A stretch of 25,606 nucleotides of DNA. Source: Mycoemilia scoparia (taxonomy: Eukaryota; Kickxellomycota; Kickxellomycetes; Kickxellales; Kickxellaceae). The stretch lies in NCBI GenBank assembly GCA_027575805.1, contig JANBPU010000229.1, positions 1-25,606 of the forward strand, read 5' to 3'. Below are positions 22,078-25,606 of the stretch, in pieces (the stretch's first letter is position 1; each line of letters starts with the position of its first letter). The notes below the pieces were generated by a model. The model was given only the letters and a program-made list of their open reading frames with translations, ran no database searches and was not told the origin of the DNA. Made by a program: the position numbers and the translations under genes.

Positions 22078-25000
22078 CTATGCATAATTTCGACTCAGGT
22101 TATGTTTGTCCTTATAAGTGTTCAGTATCATTTGTGCATTCTTCAGGGATACTTCAGTCTCCTATGTGCACTCGTTTTCGCTGTAGCCCGTCCAACGTAC
22201 TAAGTATTCTAATCTATTATATCGCTTCCTATGATTTATAATTGACTCGACTTCGTATTCGAGGTGGCTTGCAATTTTGACTGGTGGAGGGGGTTCAACT
22301 GTTCTGGATTCAAACTTATCTGTGGAGTTATACTTTTCTAGGTAAGACCAAGATATAACTGGGTGGATCCTCATCTCTGTTGGTAAGTCCAGTAGGTATG
22401 CATTTCTTCCTATCTCCTTTATAACCTTATAGGGGCCGGACCACTTGTGCTGTAAGGATGTATTCTTTCGACCATCAAGGTATGCTAGTTTTACCAGTTT
22501 TGTCGATAGTTTTACTAGGTCACCCTTTTGTATATTCGGACGATTTATTCTTTTATTATAGTTTTTGGTCATCTTAATTTGAACATGTTCAATATTACTT
22601 ATAACTTCTTCGTTGATATTCCTGATGTGTCCAATTAATTCTGGCTTATCCATGTCGCTGGGGTTACTTCTCAGTGTTATGTCAATGGGCTTATTTGGTT
22701 CATGTCCATAGTTTACATAGAAGGGGCTATGCTTTGTCAATGAGTGTTTCCTACTATTATATGCAAACTCTGCATGGCTTAAGGATGTATCCCAATTGTT
22801 CTGATGATGATTGCAGGTTGCATGTAACATTTCTTCCAAAACTTGGTTTACTCGTTCTGTTTGTCCATCAGTCTGTGGATGGCCAGCTGTCGACATATTT
22901 AGTGATGTACCCATTAATTTCCACAAGTGCTTCCAGAATGTAGATATGAACTTTGAGTCTCAGTCTGAAATAATCGATTTTGGGATTCCATGTAATCTGA
23001 CTACATTGTCGAATATTAGGTTGGCTGTTTCTTCTGCTGTAGCTTTATCATTTGTAGCTATAAAGTGGGCCATCTTTGACAACCTGTCTACTACTACTAA
23101 TATTGCATCATGTCTTGATTTTGTCTTTGGTAAGTGGGTAATAAAATCCATGCTGATTGATTCCCAATCCTTGCTAGGTATCTGCAGTGGTTGTAGTTCC
23201 CCATTACTCGGTTGATGACTTGCTTTTATTCGTTGGCACTTATCACAGGTTTTGATATATTCTAGTGTGTCGCTATAACAATTTGGCCAATAGAATAATT
23301 CACTAATAGCTGCATATGTCTTTTCTATACCTGGGTGTATGCTTAATGGTGTATCATGAAATTCTCGCAGGATTGCTTCTTTATCTTCTTTATGTGATAT
23401 ACATCTTCTGCCCTTCTTGTATAGGGTACCATTGATCATGTGGTATTTTGCTAGTGTCTTGTCTATGGTCTTCGCATTATTTGTCTTATCTGTTAGCAGG
23501 TTTGCAATCCTTGACAAATTAGGATCATGAATATACGAATCTTTAGCATCTGTGTGGAGGATATGACCTAGGGTCTTTACTGCTGCTAATCGTACAAGCA
23601 CTCTCTCCCCCACTCCGGAAGAGCCAAATCCACTGGCTCCTCGGTCCGTATCTGACAAGGCATTGACTTGTTCTAGTCTTGGTAGGGCTATTTTCATTGG
23701 GATCATCTGGGCTATGCGATCCCCACTATTGAAAGAGATTATTTCATTTCCAGAATTGAAAAGCATTATTGCGATATTTCCTGTATATCCAGAATCGACT
23801 ACTCTGCCCAGAACTTGGATACCTTTACTGGCTAGTCCACTACGAGGGGCTATCTGTAAATACGTCCCTCTTGGTGTGCTTGCTGCGATGTCTAGAGGTA
23901 TCTTGATTGACTCCTTTGGTTTAATCTCTACCAGTTTGGGGCACATAACATCAAAGCCAGCATCGTCTGCATGTGCTTTCTTGGGCATGAAAGCAGAGTC
24001 ACTTAGGAGCTTAACCTTTAAGGTAGGCTCATCATTTTCCTCGACTTTTAGCATATTGAGGCTCATCTTGCCAATTGCGTCTGCTAGTTCATCATAATCC
24101 TGGTTTGCTGTGCTACTTGTATCATGATCGACCTTGGGGCATTCTATGTCGGCATCAGGAGTATTGGTTTCTGCAGTCATTACCATATCGTCGTCAATGT
24201 CATCGTCGTCTTTAGTCAGTAGTTCTGTAGGTTGAGGTGGGTTATAGGGGAAAAAGGCTTCAGGGTCTACAGGGGGAATAAATTTGTCCAGTTGTGATGT
24301 GAGCGATCTTGACAGTCCATCGGCAACATGGTTCTGGCTTCCCTTACGGTAGACAATCTTCATTAAAAATTCCTTCCAAATCTGGCTCCACCTCATTTGT
24401 CGTGCTGACAATGTCTTCTTCGTGTTCATGAATTCTAATGACTTGTGGTCAGTTACTGCATCAAATTTGATACCAATCAGGTAGTGCCACCAAACAATCA
24501 GGGCTCTGATTATCGCATACAGTTCCTGTTCATGGATTGGGTATCTCCTCTGTGCATCGTTAAGTTTCAAGGAGTAGAATGCAACTGGGCACCAATGCTT
24601 ATCATGCTTCTGATGTAGTACACCTCCCACAGCTGTACCTGAGGCATCTGTTTCAATCCTTGTAGGTAATCCTGGGTCAAATTGCTTCAATATTGGGGCC
24701 TTGGTTAGATGACCTTTGAGTTGTTCGAATGCTTCCTGTGCATCCTTGTTCCACTTGAACTCGCCATCTTTTGTCAACTCAGTAAGTGGGTGTGCAATCT
24801 TAGAGTAATCCTTGATGAACCGCCTATAGTATCCACTGAGTCCTAGAAATGAACAGACATCTGTCTTAGTCTTCGGTGTGGGCCATTCCTTGATCGCTTG
24901 TGTCTTTATAGGGTCAGTCTTTATGCCATCTTTAGATATGATATGGCCAAGGAAATCTACTGAATTACTAAAGAATGAGCATTTTTCTTTCTTTGCGAAT

Positions 25001-25548
25001 AGCTTATTGTTACACAGTCTGTCAAGTACTTCACGGACATCCTTCTCGTGCTGGTCTTTGTCCTTGGAATAAATAAGTATATCGTCAAGGTAGGCCACAC
25101 ATTTCTTTCCTAATAGTCCATTTAATGCCTGTGTGATTGCTCTTTGAAAAACTGCTGGAGCATTACATAAGCCGAATGGCATCACTGTATACTCATAGCT
25201 GCCGTCCTTTGTTGTAAATGCTGTCTTAGGAATATCGCTTTCTTTCATCCGAATCTGATGATATGCTTGTGCCAAGTTGATCTTGGTAAATATTTCTGCA
25301 CCATGAGTATCATTCAGTATATCATCAATGAGGGGTAAGGGAAACATATCCTTAACTGTTGCGTCATTAAGTGCTCTGTAGTCTACACAAAGTCTCATTG
25401 TGCTATCCTTCTTTTTGACAAATAAGACTGGCGCACCCCATGGTGAAACTGATGGGCAAATGTATCCTTGCTTAATTAACTCGTTGATTTGTCTGTGGAG
25501 CTCTTCTTGTTCCTTGTGTGATAGTCGGTAATGTAACAATTTAAATAT
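22078..25548 (-). pseudogene. pol: Chromovirus pol with inserted dUTPase domain, broken by two stop codons
   Basis: One frame runs from 25548 to TAG at 22080-22078. Numbered from the codon at 25539: RT about 15-200 with YLDD at 150-153; RNase H about 292-410 (Asp298, Glu339, Asp364, Asp407); an acidic linker 440-500; a dUTPase-like domain 505-643 with all five motifs (DDAGFDV, APRSGLA, VVDSGYTGNI, GDRIAQMI, RGASGFGSSG); integrase with a zinc site His728, His735, Cys765, Cys768 and catalytic Asp798, Asp859 and Glu895 (35 residues between the last two); GPY/F module (WSGPYKV); chromodomain (YLVRWTGY). Breaks: TGA at 22962-22960 just after Asp859, and TAG at 22164-22162 where the chromodomain Trp is expected. 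The first catalytic Asp of RT reads Asn88 (25278-25276). Gag and protease are missing. The product would be inactive for transposition. Confidence 0.92.
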
Positions 25549-25606
25549 TGTTACTAGTAATATCCGAACCCATAATTAGTATAATTATTTGAAGTAGTTG
25601 CTAGTT
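25549..25606 (+). repeat. Start of a second, related LTR in opposite orientation (cut by window end)
   Basis: Pol sequence stops at 25548 and the plus strand then opens TGTTACTAGTAAT. This resembles the start of the chromovirus LTR read in its own sense (TGTTAC, then GTAAT and a shared AACCCATAA block). Further on, ATTATTTGAA and TAGTTGC resemble the poly(A)-signal end of that LTR, as if the middle were deleted. It is interpreted as a related solo or full element inserted into the older pol. Only 58 bp are visible. Confidence 0.5.

Larger units (their letters stand above)
21440..25548 (-). mobile_element. Ty3/Gypsy chromovirus, 3' part (pol through 3' LTR), interrupted at its 5' side
   Basis: Read on the minus strand this runs RT, RNase H, dUTPase-like domain, integrase with GPY/F module, chromodomain, polypurine tract and 3' LTR. 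The integrase after RNase H is diagnostic for Ty3/Gypsy, and the terminal chromodomain for chromoviruses. Gag, protease, primer-binding site and 5' LTR are absent, because the element stops at 25549 where another LTR starts. The missing part may lie to the right of the window. Confidence 0.88.

Noticed and set aside
22674..24097. Plus-strand frames opposite the chromovirus pol
   Set aside because: Antisense shadows of a clearly recognisable pol; no independent protein motifs.
1..25606. CRISPR arrays, bacterial operons, riboswitches
   Set aside because: No regularly spaced repeats and no prokaryotic gene organisation; introns and gene content are eukaryotic.

Overview
The window looks like nuclear DNA of a fungus. 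A Thr tRNA with fungal-type layout, short GT-AG introns (75, 87 and 146 bp), an APSES/KilA-N transcription factor (a fungal-restricted DNA-binding domain), a MATA-type HMG-box protein, a mitochondrial bL36 and a TEN1-like telomere protein all fit. The long AT-rich intergenic stretches, serine/asparagine/threonine-rich regulators and a chromovirus-type Ty3/Gypsy element would suit an early-diverging (zygomycete-grade) fungus, but nothing seen fixes the phylum.

Layout: tRNA-Thr(AGT) at 79-151. A 467-bp palindromic repeat element made of three copies of a ~110-bp unit at 227-693. A very large minus-strand gene (1107-6799, three exons, about 1819 aa) carrying a GDS1-like winged helix and an APSES domain. 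A head-to-head pair, mitochondrial bL36 (minus) and TEN1-like (plus, one intron), at 7879-8862. Then about 8.2 kb (8863-17040) with no convincing intact gene, holding microsatellites, two copies of a diverged dispersed repeat and what may be a decayed gag. A single-exon gene for a protein with two HMG-like boxes lies at 17041-18570, followed by about 2.9 kb of AT-rich sequence.

The right end (21440-25548) is the 3' part of a minus-strand Ty3/Gypsy chromovirus: reverse transcriptase, RNase H, a complete dUTPase-like domain, integrase, GPY/F module, broken chromodomain, polypurine tract and 3' LTR. It carries two in-frame stop codons and an Asn at the first catalytic Asp of the reverse transcriptase. 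Its 5' side ends abruptly at 25549, where a related LTR in the opposite orientation begins, so it appears to have been interrupted by a later insertion.

The host genes form no operon-like unit. Their common theme is nuclear regulation (two DNA-binding proteins) and chromosome end maintenance (TEN1), set among transposon debris. The most distinctive points are the dUTPase domain between RNase H and integrase, the nested LTR, the winged helix plus APSES architecture, and the tandem HMG protein.
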